A DNA stretch of 64,000 nt from Streptomyces sp. NRRL F-2580 (GTDB lineage: Bacteria > Actinomycetota > Actinomycetes > Streptomycetales > Streptomycetaceae), in the NCBI RefSeq assembly GCF_000720115.1, contig NZ_JOIR01000022.1, positions 62,001-126,000 on the forward strand, in the 5' to 3' direction. Shown one piece after another: positions 32,843-42,903 of this stretch; the stretch's first letter is position 1, and each line of letters opens with the position of its first letter. The position numbers and the translations under genes are program-made. The notes below the pieces were generated by a model, which was given only the letters and a program-made list of their open reading frames with translations, was not told where the DNA came from and made no database searches.

Positions 32843-33637
32843 TCAGATGCCCGCGAGGAACGCGCGGACCGCGGTGGCGAAGCCCTCGGGGTCGGCCTGC
32901 TGGACGAAGTGGTCGGTGTCCAGGGAGCGGTAGACCGTGCCGGGGCGCCTGGAGCACATGGCCTGTGCCTGCTCTGCGGGCAGGACCTGGCTGCGCAGCC
33001 CGTGGATCAGGAGCGCGGGGCAGTCGGTGGCGAGCCACTGCTTCCAGTGGTCGCCGTGGACGAGGTTTTCGGAGTCGACGGTGTCCTGGGGGTGGAAAGG
33101 CAGCCGCCAGCCGGCGCCTGCGGGCAGCGGGCGCAGCACGGGGCCCAGAACGGCGGCGAGGGGTCCGCAGGCGGCGGCCAGTTCCTCGCGGGTGGCAGCG
33201 GTGTAGGGGAAGTTGAGCACGAAGGCGAGGGGGCTGGTTCCGCGGTCGGGGAGGTCGACGGCGGTGTCGACGCTGATCAAGGCCTCGACCAGTTCCGGGC
33301 GCTCGGCGGCCAGGTGGAGGGCGTTGATCGCGCCGAGGGAGTGGCCGAGGAAGACCGCCCGGTCGATGCAGAGGTGGTCGAGGAGGGCGAGGAGGTCGGC
33401 GAGGTAGCCGTCGCGCGTGTATGCGGGGGCGCGCTCGGAGTCGCCGTGGCCACGCTGGTCGGGGGCGATCACCCGCCACTCGGGGCCGAGGGCGTCGGCC
33501 ATGGCGGTGAAGGACGCGCCTTCGGAGAGGTGGCCGTGCAGGGCGACGAGGGGGCGGCCTGTTCCGCCGAAGTCCAAGTAGGAGAGGGTGCGGCGGCCGT
33601 CGACGGTCAGGGTGCCGCGGATGGGCTGGACAGACAT
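32843..33637 (-). CDS. Alpha/beta hydrolase
   Basis: 264 residues from ATG 33637. LVALHGHLSEGASF, APDQRGHGDSERAP, the nucleophile elbow GHSLGAINA, the acid near LIHGLRSQVLP and the final histidine in LDTDHFVQQADP complete the catalytic set. It is shorter than and clearly distinct from its neighbour. An AT-rich double dyad lies 55-95 bp upstream of the start, suggesting repression by a regulator that is not encoded next to it. Confidence 0.9.
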   Translation of the reverse strand: MSVQPIRGTLTVDGRRTLSYLDFGGTGRPLVALHGHLSEGASFTAMADALGPEWRVIAPDQRGHGDSERAPAYTRDGYLADLLALLDHLCIDRAVFLGHSLGAINALHLAAERPELVEALISVDTAVDLPDRGTSPLAFVLNFPYTAATREELAAACGPLAAVLGPVLRPLPAGAGWRLPFHPQDTVDSENLVHGDHWKQWLATDCPALLIHGLRSQVLPAEQAQAMCSRRPGTVYRSLDTDHFVQQADPEGFATAVRAFLAGI

Positions 33638-33692
33638 GGCGGTTGTACTCCCTCGGTTCGAGGTGGGGGCTGGCGGTCTTGCCGAGGTGAAC

Positions 33693-33732
33693 TATACAAG
33701 CGTATAATTCATTTGTTCAATACACTCGTATA
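33693..33732. promoter_or_regulatory. AT-rich double operator upstream of the hydrolase gene
   Basis: TATACAAGCGTATA (33693-33706) and AATACACTCGTATA (33719-33732) are two dyads sharing ATAC-N4-GTAT, centred 26 bp apart. The A/T richness stands out in this GC-rich DNA. The spacing suits two regulator dimers, for example TetR or MarR type. Confidence 0.55.
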
Positions 33733-33899
33733 AATCCCTGCGGACCGGAGCCCTGGGGCTGCGGCGCGCTCAGCGCACAACCCAGACGCGAGCGGTCGGG
33801 CAGCGTGCCGCCGCACGTCGAAGCCGCCCGGCGCCCAGCCGGCGACGATCACCACGGACCGGCGACACGAGCAGCGCCGACCGCGAGGGCAGTCGCGTG

Positions 33900-34256
33900 C
33901 TACGTGGGATTGCCGTTCATCGCCACCATGCCGAGCCGGGCACCCACGGTGGACGCGTACGCGGCCGGGGCCCCGCGCGCAGCGCGGCCTCGATGACGGG
34001 CGGGTGGTCGAGGCAAAGGGGCCGGCGCAGTTGATGACCGCCGCCGTTCCCGCCAGAGCCCGGTCCAACGAAAGCGGGTCCTCGACCGACGCTGCCCGGG
34101 CTTCCAGCCCGTGCTCGTACGCCAGCTCCTCCAAAGCCTGCGCGTTGCGCCCCGACGACACAGGGACGAAGCCGCGCGTGGCCAGTTCTGCGACCACGAA
34201 CCGCCCCGTGTGACCGTACGCCGCCGAACACCGCCACCAACTGACCTGACCTCATG
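33900..34256 (-). pseudogene. Saccharopine dehydrogenase-like NADP-binding gene, degraded
   Basis: MRSGQLVAVFGGVRSHGAV in one minus-strand frame gives the Rossmann start. VVAELATRGFVPVSSGRNAQ, ALEELAYEHGLEARAASVED and AGTAAVINCAGPFA continue it in a second frame, and PVIEAALRAG in a third. These are hallmarks of saccharopine dehydrogenase-type oxidoreductases. At least two frameshifts and loss of the C-terminal two thirds show it is dead. It faces the GlxA-type regulator. Confidence 0.7.
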
Positions 34257-34382
34257 AGACTGCCCCCGCGCACTCGAACGCCCGCTGCGATGTCGATCCG
34301 CTGCGGCCTGACACCCCCATCCTGTCTTTGAGGCAGCACCAGCCCGAGCGTCGGAAACGACACGCCACGTACAGTTTCGGAC

Positions 34383-35372
34383 ATGCCCACTGTCGCGCTG
34401 GCCGTCACCGACGGCATGCTCCACTACGAACTGTCCGTGGCGATCGAGATCTTCGGGGCCGACCTGACCCACATCGTGGACCCTTGGTATGACTTCTCCC
34501 TCTGCGGGAACGGCGCGGTGCGCGTCGACCGCTTCCGCCTCGAACCCGACCACGGACTCGACCACCTCGCACGAGCGGACACGGTGATCGTCCCCGGCTG
34601 GGCCGACACGGATCGCCAACCGCCCTGCGAACTGGTTGAGGCGGTGCGCGCCGCTCACGCGGCCGGTGCCCGCGTGGCCTCACTGTGCACGGGCGCCTTC
34701 GTCTTGGGCGCGGCAGGACTGCTCGACGGCAGGCGCGCCACCACGCACTGGGCCCACACGGGGGAATTGGCGCGGCGCCACCCGGCCGCCACCGTCGACC
34801 CGGACGTCCTGTACGTCGATAACGGCGACGTCCTCACCTCCGCCGGCAAGGCCGCCGCCATGGACCTGTGCCTGCACCTGGTCCGCCTCGACCACGGTTC
34901 GGCAAACGCCAACAAGATCGCCCGACGTCTGGTCATCCCACCCCACCGCGACGGTGGCCAAGCCCAATTCATAGCCACCCCCCTCCCCACCCCGGGCAAC
35001 CACCCCCTGAGTGAACTCTTCCCTTGGGTGTTGGAGCGACTGGACCGACCGCTCACCGTGGAGGACTTGGCCCGCCAGGCACGCATGAGCTCGCGCCACC
35101 TCGGCCGGCACTTCAAACACCTCACCGGCACCACGCCGCTGCAGTGGCTCCACACCCAGCGCATCCGCCATGCCCAGGAACTCCTGGAGACCACCAACGC
35201 CACCATCGACACCATCGCCGTGGCCACCGGTATGGGCACCTCCACCACCCTGCGCCGACACTTCCACCGCAGCGTCGGGGTCCCGCCCGACACCTACCGC
35301 CGCACCTTCCGCTCCCACACCCACACCCAGACCCACCCCGGCCCCGGACCCGGACCCGACAACGGCAGATGA
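34383..35372 (+). CDS. GlxA-type transcriptional regulator (DJ-1/PfpI domain plus AraC HTH)
   Basis: 329 residues. The N-terminal DJ-1/PfpI-like domain (about 1-180) has the nucleophile-elbow-like SLCTGAFVLGAAGLLDGR with a cysteine retained. The C-terminal AraC region (about 210-310) carries both helix-turn-helices: LTVEDLARQARMSSRHLGRH and IDTIAVATGMGTSTTLRRHF. The tail is unusual, a His/Thr/Pro repeat (THTHTQTHPGPGPGPDN). Such regulators control divergent oxidoreductase genes; the divergent gene here is a pseudogene, leaving its target unclear. Confidence 0.92.
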   Translation: MPTVALAVTDGMLHYELSVAIEIFGADLTHIVDPWYDFSLCGNGAVRVDRFRLEPDHGLDHLARADTVIVPGWADTDRQPPCELVEAVRAAHAAGARVASLCTGAFVLGAAGLLDGRRATTHWAHTGELARRHPAATVDPDVLYVDNGDVLTSAGKAAAMDLCLHLVRLDHGSANANKIARRLVIPPHRDGGQAQFIATPLPTPGNHPLSELFPWVLERLDRPLTVEDLARQARMSSRHLGRHFKHLTGTTPLQWLHTQRIRHAQELLETTNATIDTIAVATGMGTSTTLRRHFHRSVGVPPDTYRRTFRSHTHTQTHPGPGPGPDNGR

Positions 35373-35802
35373 CACCGCCCGGCCCGGGGCAACGGGAGCA
35401 CCAAGCCGCCACGGCGGCCCCGACGTTCTCGGTTTGGCCGCCTACTCCTTGGCCGCGATGAGGACTGGAATCCCGGCGCGGACTTCTTGGACCGCCGCCC
35501 TCGCGGGGCCCGGCGCGCCGTCGCCAGCATGGATCGTCCGCCGCTACTGGCGGTCCGTTTTCGGCACCCGCTCCAGCCAGATCCCGGCGGTCGTCGTGCC
35601 CGACCTGCGGGCCGTGCTGTCGGCGGCCGCCGACGCGGTGGCCGAGCTCCTCACCGCGATCGCCCGCCGCCAGCGCTTCATGATCATCATGGGCCGGTTC
35701 CACCGGCCCCCACACCGTCAGCAACAGGCCCCCGGACCCGGGTTCACCCGCCCGAGCCGCCCGTTCACCGGCGAAACGCCACTGCACACCAACCCCGTCC
35801 CG
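35373..35802. other. Region without a supported gene
   Basis: A plus-strand frame around 35540-35700 (VVVPDLRAVLSAAADAVAEL, LTAIARRQRFMIIMG) looks protein-like but has no start or family. The segment ends where the ligase C-terminal fragment begins on the other strand. Confidence 0.3.
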
Positions 35803-36270
35803 TCAGCCGGCGGCCGCGGTCGGGCCTTCGCCGAACCGGGGTGCGTCCTGCACGCCCACGTCCAGGCGCAGGCGCTGGAACCGGAGTGGGTGGCGATAAA
35901 CGTCGCCGTGATCGATGGCGCGGTCGGCGCTGACCTCGGAGACCAGGCCCGGGTGGACGAGGGTGGTGTCGAGGACGTCGCGGCTCCCCCACGTCGCCGA
36001 GAAGCGCACCCCCTCCCACGGGTGTCCGGGGGCGGCCGGGGTGGGGTGCTCGGCAACCTGCCGGGCCACGGCCGGGCGCAGCGGCACCGTGCGGCCGATC
36101 GCGCGCAGTCGGTTGTTCTGGTCGTGGCGGCCCAGGACGAGGAGCTGTGGGCGGGTCAGGGTGCCGGTGATCGCGCCGACGATCGTCTCAGTGGCGTCCC
36201 GCCTTTTGATCTTGGTCCAGTCGCGGTATCCGGGCAGGTAGCGCTGGGACATGCTCTTGATCAGGATCCC
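35803..36270 (-). pseudogene. ATP-dependent DNA ligase, C-terminal half (copy B, 3' part)
   Basis: The minus strand reads GILIKSMSQRYLPGYRDWTK, IKRRDATETIVGAITGTLTR, then RTVPLRPAVARQVAEH and HPWEGVRFSATWGSRD. These are motif V (IKS...KIKR) and the OB-fold end of ATP-dependent ligases. It starts abruptly at 36270, beside direct repeats, and ends with a natural-looking stop. The matching N-terminal half lies at 37990-38420 beyond a lipase-like gene, so this appears to be one ligase gene split in two. Confidence 0.85.
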
Positions 36271-36271
36271 T

Positions 36272-36315
36272 TGTGCACACCCGGTCACTGACCGCTGTGC
36301 ACATCGCGGTCACTG
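36272..36315. repeat. Direct repeat at the ligase break point
   Basis: TGTGCACA...GGTCACTG occurs at 36272-36290 and again at 36296-36315, a 24-25 bp period. TGTGCACA is itself a palindrome, and CGGTCACTGACCG between copies is another. The pair lies exactly where the ligase homology stops. Confidence 0.75.
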
Positions 36316-36623
36316 TCTTCCGGCCGACGCACACGGCTGACCAAATCACGGTATGCCCGTGCTGCCGGGGGCGCTCGGAGCCGTTCCTCAGCCGTGTTTC
36401 ACGCCCCGCCGAATGCTCCCGGACCTCAGGCCCGCATCATCGTTTCTTCCCTGTCAGCCCTGTGACCTGCACGGAAAGGACGTCGGGTCGAAAGAGTGAC
36501 GTGGTGTGGATTCGCTGGTAGCGGGATCTGAGCCTCGCAATCATAGGTTCCGCTTTCGCCTGAAAGCGGCGGCCTCACGGGCGGCGCAGCCCGGCCGCAC
36601 CACGAGAGGGAGGAGCTGGATTC

Positions 36624-37874
36624 ATGTCCATGCCCGTTGTGAGCATCTGGGACAACGCCATGCCTGGCGCTCAGCCTGCGTACCCGAGGACTTCCGCGTG
36701 GGACGCCACGTGGCCACTCGATGGAGGAACCGCCTGGGTGTTCTACAGCACGCCGGGCCAGAGCCGGGTCAGGAAGCCGGTGATCCTCTCCGACGGCTTC
36801 TCCGCCGGGAAGAGCGATCCCGACGCCCTGTGGAACGCCCTGGAGAACGGCGAGTACCCGTTCGTCTCCTCGCTGCGGGAGGCCGGCTTCGACCTCGTTC
36901 TCCTCGGCTTCGAGGAGCGGTCCGCGTCCATCATCGACAACGCCGACGTGGCCATCCAGTGCATCGAGAAGGCGATCGACGACCGCGAAGGGACCGCCAA
37001 GCTGACGGTCGGCGGTTTCAGTATGGGTGGGCTGGTCACGCGTTACGCCCTCGCGAAGATGCAGCACGACGGTGGCGACCACCAGACCTCGACCTATCTC
37101 TCCTACGACACCCCTCACCGCGGCGCCTGGCTGCCCATCGCGGTACAGGCGTTCGCGCACTGGGTGAAGGACAACTGGGGCTCGATCCCGGGGTTCGGCG
37201 AACTCCTCGGCAGCTTCTCCGTGCTGGTCAACAGCCCGGCCGCCCGAGAACTGCTGCGCTGGCACATCGGTACCGTCGGCGCCGAGGCCCGCCAGGACCA
37301 GGCCCGCATCGACTTCCTCACCGAACTCGAACGGGTCGGCGGCTGGCCCGAGGGCGTACGCCTGCTCGGTGTCGGAAACGGGACGGGCACCGGCGCCGGA
37401 AACAACATCCCGGCCGGCGTGACGGCGATGCTCACCACCGGTCAGGAGCTGACGGACACCCGTCTGGACACGCAGAACACGGGAGAACAGATCGTCGCCG
37501 TCCTGAAGAAGGCCGGAGCCGCCGAGATCCAGATCACCACCAGCGGCCTGCCCGACATCGACGGCGCTCCCGGCGGCCTGTTCCCCGAAGCGCACAACCT
37601 CCCGGGCCACCCCGGAAACTTCGGAACCGCCGCCTTCCTGGCCGGGCTTCTCGAAGGTCAGCCGGCCGAACTCACCTACAACACAAGCACGTTCGTCCCG
37701 AGCGTCAGCGCAGTGGCGGCTGGCGACATCGACGACCACGACACGCTTTACAGCAAGATCGACCCCGCAGACAGCGAACTCGACGCCTTCATGTGCGCCA
37801 GTGACAACGAGGGACACACACTGATGACCGAGGAACTCGGCGAGTGGATCCTGACCAAGCTCCAGGACGAATAA
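36624..37874 (+). CDS. Lipase/esterase-like alpha/beta hydrolase
   Basis: 416 residues from ATG 36624 with AGGGAGGAG upstream. VILSDGFSAGKSDPDALWNA may form the oxyanion region. The nucleophile elbow is GGFSMGGLVTRYAL, followed by YLSYDTPHRGAW as in PGAP1/LipA-type lipases. The last part (SDNEGHTLMTEELGEWIL) supplies a plausible histidine. There is no signal peptide. The gene sits between the two halves of a ligase gene, on the opposite strand, so it was probably brought in by insertion. A perfect 8-bp hairpin (36550-36569) lies in its leader. Confidence 0.75.
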   Translation: MSMPVVSIWDNAMPGAQPAYPRTSAWDATWPLDGGTAWVFYSTPGQSRVRKPVILSDGFSAGKSDPDALWNALENGEYPFVSSLREAGFDLVLLGFEERSASIIDNADVAIQCIEKAIDDREGTAKLTVGGFSMGGLVTRYALAKMQHDGGDHQTSTYLSYDTPHRGAWLPIAVQAFAHWVKDNWGSIPGFGELLGSFSVLVNSPAARELLRWHIGTVGAEARQDQARIDFLTELERVGGWPEGVRLLGVGNGTGTGAGNNIPAGVTAMLTTGQELTDTRLDTQNTGEQIVAVLKKAGAAEIQITTSGLPDIDGAPGGLFPEAHNLPGHPGNFGTAAFLAGLLEGQPAELTYNTSTFVPSVSAVAAGDIDDHDTLYSKIDPADSELDAFMCASDNEGHTLMTEELGEWILTKLQDE

Positions 37875-37989
37875 CCCACTGCCACGACGATGACCGGCTC
37901 CCGGCCACGGCACGACCGAGGGGACCCGGGATCCGGTCACCGAGCCGTCCGGCCGCCGTCACAGCCACGCGGCCGTGCGCACCAGTCCG

Positions 37990-38420
37990 GTGCGGGCCGC
38001 TCGGCGTACGGGCGCGCGAGGAGCTCCTGGCCGTTCTGCTGCAAGAGGTCGAAGGCGAGGAAGCAGGCCAAGGCCACTTTGGCGGCGAGGCCGACGGCGC
38101 CGCGGGCGCGGGTGGCGGCTCGGCGCTGCAACGCCTCGAAAGACAACCGGCTTGCCTGGGCGTGCCAGACGACCAGTTCGCCATCGAGGACCAGGCCGTG
38201 CGGCAACTGCGTCTCGGCGGCCGCCCCAGGTCCGGCCACCGGTCCTGGACCAGTGCCCCGCGGTGGGTCTGCACCAGCACCGTGCCGCCCGGCCCGGCCG
38301 CGGTGAACAGCAGCCGCCCGATGACCGTCCAGCTTCTGCTCGTACGCCACCCCTGCCCGCAGCGCCGCCGGGCCCGGCACCGACTCTGCGGCCTGCGCCG
38401 GAGTAGCCACAGCGGCAGCA
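37990..38420 (-). pseudogene. ATP-dependent DNA ligase, N-terminal half (copy B, 5' part)
   Basis: Motif I (GVAYEQKLDGHR, with AESVPGPAALRA before it), motif III (GLVLDGELVVWHAQASRLSF) and FLAFDLLQQNGQELLARPYA follow in order, with a frame change between the first two. Homology stops near 37998 after ARPYAER. Together with 35803-36270 nearly all of a ligase is present except about 60 central residues, replaced by the 1.7-kb segment with the lipase-like gene. Confidence 0.85.
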
Positions 38421-38539
38421 GGGCCGGCCGCGACGGCCGACAGCCGCCGGGCCCGGTACGGCAGCGAGGGTACCGGCCGGCGCCCCGTGGCGCGACGGAC
38501 ACAGCTCCGCCCCGGCACAGGGGCAACACTTTGCACCAG

Positions 38540-38800
38540 GGCGAGATGGGCTGGCCCAGGGTTGGGTGCGGGCCGCGTGGTCGCGGCGGTCAGGTCGGCG
38601 GACAAGGCTGACTTCGTGCGTGGGTGCGGTGCCGACGAGGTGGTGATCTATTCACAGGACTCCTGGGGCGACCCGGTAGACCTGGTCCTCGACGGAGTCG
38701 GCGGCGATCTGGTGCAGCGGGGCGTGGACGCCCTCTCGCCCCACGGCAGGCTCGTGGCGTTCAGCGCGGGCGGCGGCACCGTGGACGCCGGCAGCTCCGC
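38540..38800 (+). pseudogene. Quinone oxidoreductase (MDR family) fragment
   Basis: GRVVAAVRSADKADFVRGCG, ADEVVIYSQDSWGDPVDLVL and DGVGGDLVQRGVDALSPHGR match the nucleotide-binding domain of NADPH:quinone reductase-like enzymes. The catalytic N-terminus and the end are missing. The next about 150 bp hold a minus-strand signal-peptide-like start (MRLMIIFLTLCAAAMVAAGA) that leads nowhere. Confidence 0.65.
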
Positions 38801-38950
38801 GACGGCGCCTGCTGCGACCATGGCGGCCGCGCAGAGAGTGAGGAAGATGATCATGAGCCGCATGCGACGTTCCGGTCTTGACGTCATGTTCTGGCACGCT
38901 TTTCGGTCTTCCCCACCCTCAACGCTTCTTTGGACTGCGCGGGCTGGCGG

Positions 38951-40942
38951 TCAGCCGCCGACGTGGATGCCGGGGCGGCGCTCGGGATCAGGTTCGTGGC
39001 TGCGGATGATCTCACGGGTGACCGGTGCGGTGTCGCCGCGGCCGAGAAGGAAGTAGCGGACCATGTGGACCAGCGGGCTTCCTTCGGCCCAGGCGAAGTA
39101 GCAGTGCGGCTGGACCTTGGTGGCGTTGCGCAGGGCGAGCAGGATGGCGGCGATGGCGTTCGGTGCGGCCGGAGCGTCGGCGCGCAGGATGCGGTAGCCG
39201 TCGACTTCAACGCCGTGGACGGTGAGGGTGTCGCTGAAGTCGGAGGGGTCGACCACGTCGATTTCCAGGAAGAGCACGTCGGCTTGGCCTGGTACCGGGT
39301 TGACGCCGCGTTGTTCTCGTTCCTTTGCGCTGTACTCGGCGAAGTCGCCGGCCTGGCGGCGGTTGGCGATGATGTTGATGGCGTTGTCGTGGGCGAGGGT
39401 GTCGTCGATGAACCGGCGGGCGTCATCGTCGAAGACGATGCGGTCGGCGCGCAGTTCCGTGGTGCGTGAGACACGGGAGATCAGTGATACGAGGATGATC
39501 CCGGCGATGAAGAAGGCGGAGATGAGCAGGCCGTCGGGCTTGTCGATGACGTTGGCGGCCAAGGCGTAGAGCAGGACCGCGGTGAGCAGGGCGAAGCCGA
39601 CGGTGGTGGCGCGGCGGCGGTGGCGGGCGACGGAGACGGTGACGGCGAAGGCGCCGGAGACCATCATGGCCAGGATGCCGGTGGCGTAGGCGCCGGCCTG
39701 CTCGTCGACATCGGCGTTGAAGACGATGGTGATCAGGATGCACAGGCCGGTGTAGACGATCACGACGGGGCGTACGGCGCGTCCCCATTCGGGGGCCATG
39801 CCGTAGTCGGGCAGGTAGCGGGGGACGATGTTGACCAGGCCGGCCATGGCGGAGGCGCCTGCGAACCAGAGGATGAGGATGGTGCTGATGTCGTAGACGG
39901 TGCCGAACACCTCCCCGACGTGCTCATGCGCCAGGTATGCCAGAGCGCGGCCGTTGGCCGCTCCTCCCGGTTCGAATTCCTCGTGCGGGATGAGGAGGGT
40001 GGTAACGAAGCTTGCCGAGAGCAGGTAGACGCTCATCACGAGGGCTGCGGTGGTCAGCAGGCGGCGGGTGTTGCGGATCCGGGCGCGCAGCCGCTGCTCG
40101 GGATCGACGCCTTCGGCGGCGACGAGTGGCATCATGCTCACGCCGGTCTCGAAGCCCGACAGGCCCAATACCAGCAGGGGGAAGGCCAGGAGGGCCGGGC
40201 CGAGGAGGTCGCCGATGCCGGCGCCCCCGCCGACCAGGGCGTCCGTCCAAGCCGACCATGCGCCGGGGGTGGTGAACACGTGGACCAAGCCCACCGCGAT
40301 GACGACCGCGTTCAGTGTGAGGAAGATGGCGACCAGGGGGATGGCCACGCTGACGGCTTCGCTGAACCCCAGCAGGAACACCCCGCCCAGGATCAGGAGC
40401 AGTGCCACCGTCAAGGCGACCTCGTGGCCGTGCAGCACGGCGGGGAAAAACGGGTTTTCCACGACGTGGACGGAGGCGTCCGCGGTGGACAGGGTGATGG
40501 TGATGATCCATGAGGTGGCGACGAAGCCGAGCAGGACCAGCACGAACAGCTTGCCCCACCAAAACGGCAGCAGGTCCTCCAGCATGGCCACCGAACCGGC
40601 GCCGTGCGGGCTCTCCTTCGCCACCCGCCGGTACATCGGCAGCATGCCCAGCAGGGTCAGCGCCACGATTATCAGCGTCGCCAGAGGCGAGACCGCCCCG
40701 GCGGCGAGGGCCGCGATCGCGGGGACGTAGGCGAGGCTGGAGAAGTAGTCGACGCCGGTCAGGCACATCACCTTCCACCACGCGTGCGGCTCGGCATGCC
40801 CCTCACCGGCCGCCGGCCCCACCGGCTGCACCCGGTGGCGCAGCATCCACTGCGCCACCTTGCCCGTGGGCTGCTCCCGCAGCGCGGGACTGTCGACCAC
40901 CTCCGGCATGACCGGCTCATTCGCGTCCTTCATAGCCCCCAT
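38951..40942 (-). CDS. APC-superfamily permease with C-terminal cytoplasmic domain
   Basis: 663 residues from ATG 40942 (AAGGG upstream; ATG 40933 is an alternative). About 12 membrane helices start at [20 protein letters not shown]. Conserved blocks include [40 protein letters not shown] and [21 protein letters not shown] soluble tail of about 170 residues begins [20 protein letters not shown]. The layout (APC core plus long cytosolic tail) resembles KimA-type K+ transporters as well as amino-acid permeases; the substrate is open. It is intact and isolated in a region of debris. Confidence 0.85.
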   Translation of the reverse strand: MGAMKDANEPVMPEVVDSPALREQPTGKVAQWMLRHRVQPVGPAAGEGHAEPHAWWKVMCLTGVDYFSSLAYVPAIAALAAGAVSPLATLIIVALTLLGMLPMYRRVAKESPHGAGSVAMLEDLLPFWWGKLFVLVLLGFVATSWIITITLSTADASVHVVENPFFPAVLHGHEVALTVALLLILGGVFLLGFSEAVSVAIPLVAIFLTLNAVVIAVGLVHVFTTPGAWSAWTDALVGGGAGIGDLLGPALLAFPLLVLGLSGFETGVSMMPLVAAEGVDPEQRLRARIRNTRRLLTTAALVMSVYLLSASFVTTLLIPHEEFEPGGAANGRALAYLAHEHVGEVFGTVYDISTILILWFAGASAMAGLVNIVPRYLPDYGMAPEWGRAVRPVVIVYTGLCILITIVFNADVDEQAGAYATGILAMMVSGAFAVTVSVARHRRRATTVGFALLTAVLLYALAANVIDKPDGLLISAFFIAGIILVSLISRVSRTTELRADRIVFDDDARRFIDDTLAHDNAINIIANRRQAGDFAEYSAKEREQRGVNPVPGQADVLFLEIDVVDPSDFSDTLTVHGVEVDGYRILRADAPAAPNAIAAILLALRNATKVQPHCYFAWAEGSPLVHMVRYFLLGRGDTAPVTREIIRSHEPDPERRPGIHVGG

Positions 40943-41353
40943 CAACCCTTCCCGGCCTGCGCGGCGTGTGTGCACGACGGCCACTGGTTCAGGGCCTCGC
41001 GACGATCTTCGAGTATGGGCCTGCCGTCGGCGCGCATCCGCACCGAACCATTCGGCTCCCCTGACCCGCTCTGCCCGTCTGCCCCGCTCACTCCACACCA
41101 TCCGGTGTGCCGATCCTGACCTCAACAACCCCAGCACAGCAGGCAGGGCACAGTCAGGGAACCCGCTCGCCAGCCTCCGGGGTCCGCAGGACAGGCGGAA
41201 CCTCCTGACGAATTCCCACCGCCAACTTTTACGCATCCCTAACGCCCGGCACCGCGCGCGTCGCGCTTCGGCTGCATCTGGGGTACGGCCGAGGGAAGAC
41301 CAGGCCACGGAGCCAGACCTCGGCAACGACCCCCCAGCCCGTCGACTCCCTGA
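40943..41353. other. Intergenic region upstream of the permease
   Basis: No supported gene. It should hold the permease promoter; no clear -10/-35 or operator was recognised. Confidence 0.3.
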
Positions 41354-41994
41354 TGCGGCAGGCCGACGCAGTCCGAATCGGGCCGCCAGGGCTGGTGGGT
41401 CACCTTCGGCGAGGTCCCGTACGCCGTCTACGTCGGCCTGGAGAGCGAGACCCCCGCGGCCTGCTCCTACGAGCCGCTGGTGGTCCCCGGTCTGCTGCAG
41501 ACGCCTGCCTACGCGGCCGCGGTCATCGCGGAAACGATCCCTCTGGCCACGGCTGAACAGGCCGCCGCGCGCCTTGAGGTGCGGCTGCGTCGGCAGAACC
41601 GGGTCCACCACCCGGCCCGGTCCTTCCGCCTCCGGGCGGTGCTGGACGAATCGGCACTGCGCCGGGCGGTCGGCAGCCCCGCCATCATGCGTGAACAGCT
41701 GGAGCACCTGAACCATCTCGGAGCGCAGCCGCACGTGACCGTGCAGGTCCTCCCGCACAAGGTCGGAGCCCATGCGGGCGTCTCGGGGCAGTTCTCCGTC
41801 CTCCGCTTCGCGGACGCCTCGGGCGGGGGGACGGTGTGTCTGGAACGGTCCACCAGCGGCCTCTATCTGGAGAAACGATCCGACGTGCAGCATTACGGCG
41901 TCATGTATGAGCACCTGCAGGCTCGGGCGCTGAACCGGACGACAGCCGCTGGTTCATCACCCACGCCGCCGAGGTCTACGCCGCGGTGCGCTGA
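41354..41994 (+). pseudogene. DUF5753 (Scr1-type) regulator lacking its HTH and frameshifted
   Basis: The ligand/partner domain is well preserved: [60 protein letters not shown] and [20 protein letters not shown]. Upstream of it no helix-turn-helix is present. One missing C near 41950 breaks the end; restored, it would read [20 protein letters not shown] and stop at 41994. Full proteins of this family pair with a DUF397 gene, absent here. Confidence 0.8.
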
Positions 41995-42230
41995 CTGCCC
42001 GCCGTGCTCCTCCTCGTCGCCGACGTGCTCTACCTCGCGGGCCACTCCGCGTGGCGCACACCCACCGCCCGGCCCGCTGAAGCGCCCGGCCCCAGTGGGT
42101 CCGGCCGCCGCCTGGGCGGGTGCGGCCGTCCGGGTGGCTGCTGTGGCGTATGGCGTAGTCCCGCGCTGCCGATGGCGCCGCAGCGGGCAGGGATGGCGAA
42201 GCCATTGCCCCTGATGTGAGGAGACCGTCG

Positions 42231-42506
42231 ATGCTGGAGCGCACCCGGCGTAAGAACCGGACCGAGATCACGTTCGTCCTGCCCGCCGGTCATCCGGCCG
42301 GTGAGGTCAGTGTGGTCGGCGACTTCAACGACTGGCGGCCCGGCGCCCACCCGATGGCCGAGCGCCCCGACGGCACCCGCGCGGTCACGGTCACCCTCCC
42401 GGTGAACCAGCGCCACGGGTTCCGCTACCTCGCGAACGGCGGGCACTGGCTCGACGAGGAGGAGGCGGACGGCCACGACGGCCGCAACAGCCTCCTGCAC
42501 ACCTGA
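42231..42506 (+). CDS. Isoamylase early-set/CBM48-type glycan-binding protein
   Basis: 91 residues from ATG 42231 with GAGGAG 7 nt upstream. TEITFVLPAGHPAGEVSVVG, DFNDWRPGAHPM and GFRYLANGGHWLDEEEADGH are the classical AMPK-beta/CBM48 pattern (FNxW core, W at the last strand). Stand-alone versions are thought to bind glycogen-like polysaccharides. It is 49 bp upstream of a PRC-barrel gene in the same direction and is probably co-transcribed. Confidence 0.88.
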   Translation: MLERTRRKNRTEITFVLPAGHPAGEVSVVGDFNDWRPGAHPMAERPDGTRAVTVTLPVNQRHGFRYLANGGHWLDEEEADGHDGRNSLLHT

Positions 42507-42555
42507 CCCGCCGTATGAGCGCGGCCGGCTCTACTCGAGAAGGAGACCCACCAAC

Positions 42556-42903
42556 GTGACCGACATGTGGAGCTACAACCCGGAGTCCCACTACACGCCC
42601 GGCACCAGCCTGGTCGGCTTCAAGGTCGAGGCCAGTGACGGGCACATCGGCAAGGTCGACGAGGCCACCGAAGAGGTCGGCTCCTCCTACCTCGTCGTTG
42701 ACACCGGGCCCTGGATCTTCGGCAAGGAAGTCCTGCTGCCCGCCGGCACCGTCGTGCGTGTCGACGCGAAGGAGAAGACGGTCAGCGTCAGCCTCACCAA
42801 GGACCAGATCAAGGACTCGCCCGAGTACGACAAGGAGAAGCACCGCGGCAACGCCGCCTACCGCGACCAGCTCGGCCAGTACTACGGGCGCGCCCGCATC
42901 TGA
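42556..42903 (+). CDS. PRC-barrel domain protein (paralogue)
   Basis: 115 residues from GTG 42556 with AAGGAGA upstream. It is very similar to 20955-21308: both have GxKVEAxDGxIGK, EEVGxSYLVVDTGxWIFGK, LTKDQIKDxPE and an ending in a YYG motif. It follows the CBM48 protein gene. The two copies in one window, each near debris of the same families, point to an ancient duplication or repeated acquisition. Confidence 0.88.
   Translation: MTDMWSYNPESHYTPGTSLVGFKVEASDGHIGKVDEATEEVGSSYLVVDTGPWIFGKEVLLPAGTVVRVDAKEKTVSVSLTKDQIKDSPEYDKEKHRGNAAYRDQLGQYYGRARI

Noticed and set aside
38951..41914. Permease frame extended to 41914 (987 residues)
   Set aside because: The extra N-terminal 324 residues have no helices or ribosome site and overlap the DUF5753 remnant; ATG 40942 with AAGGG fits better.
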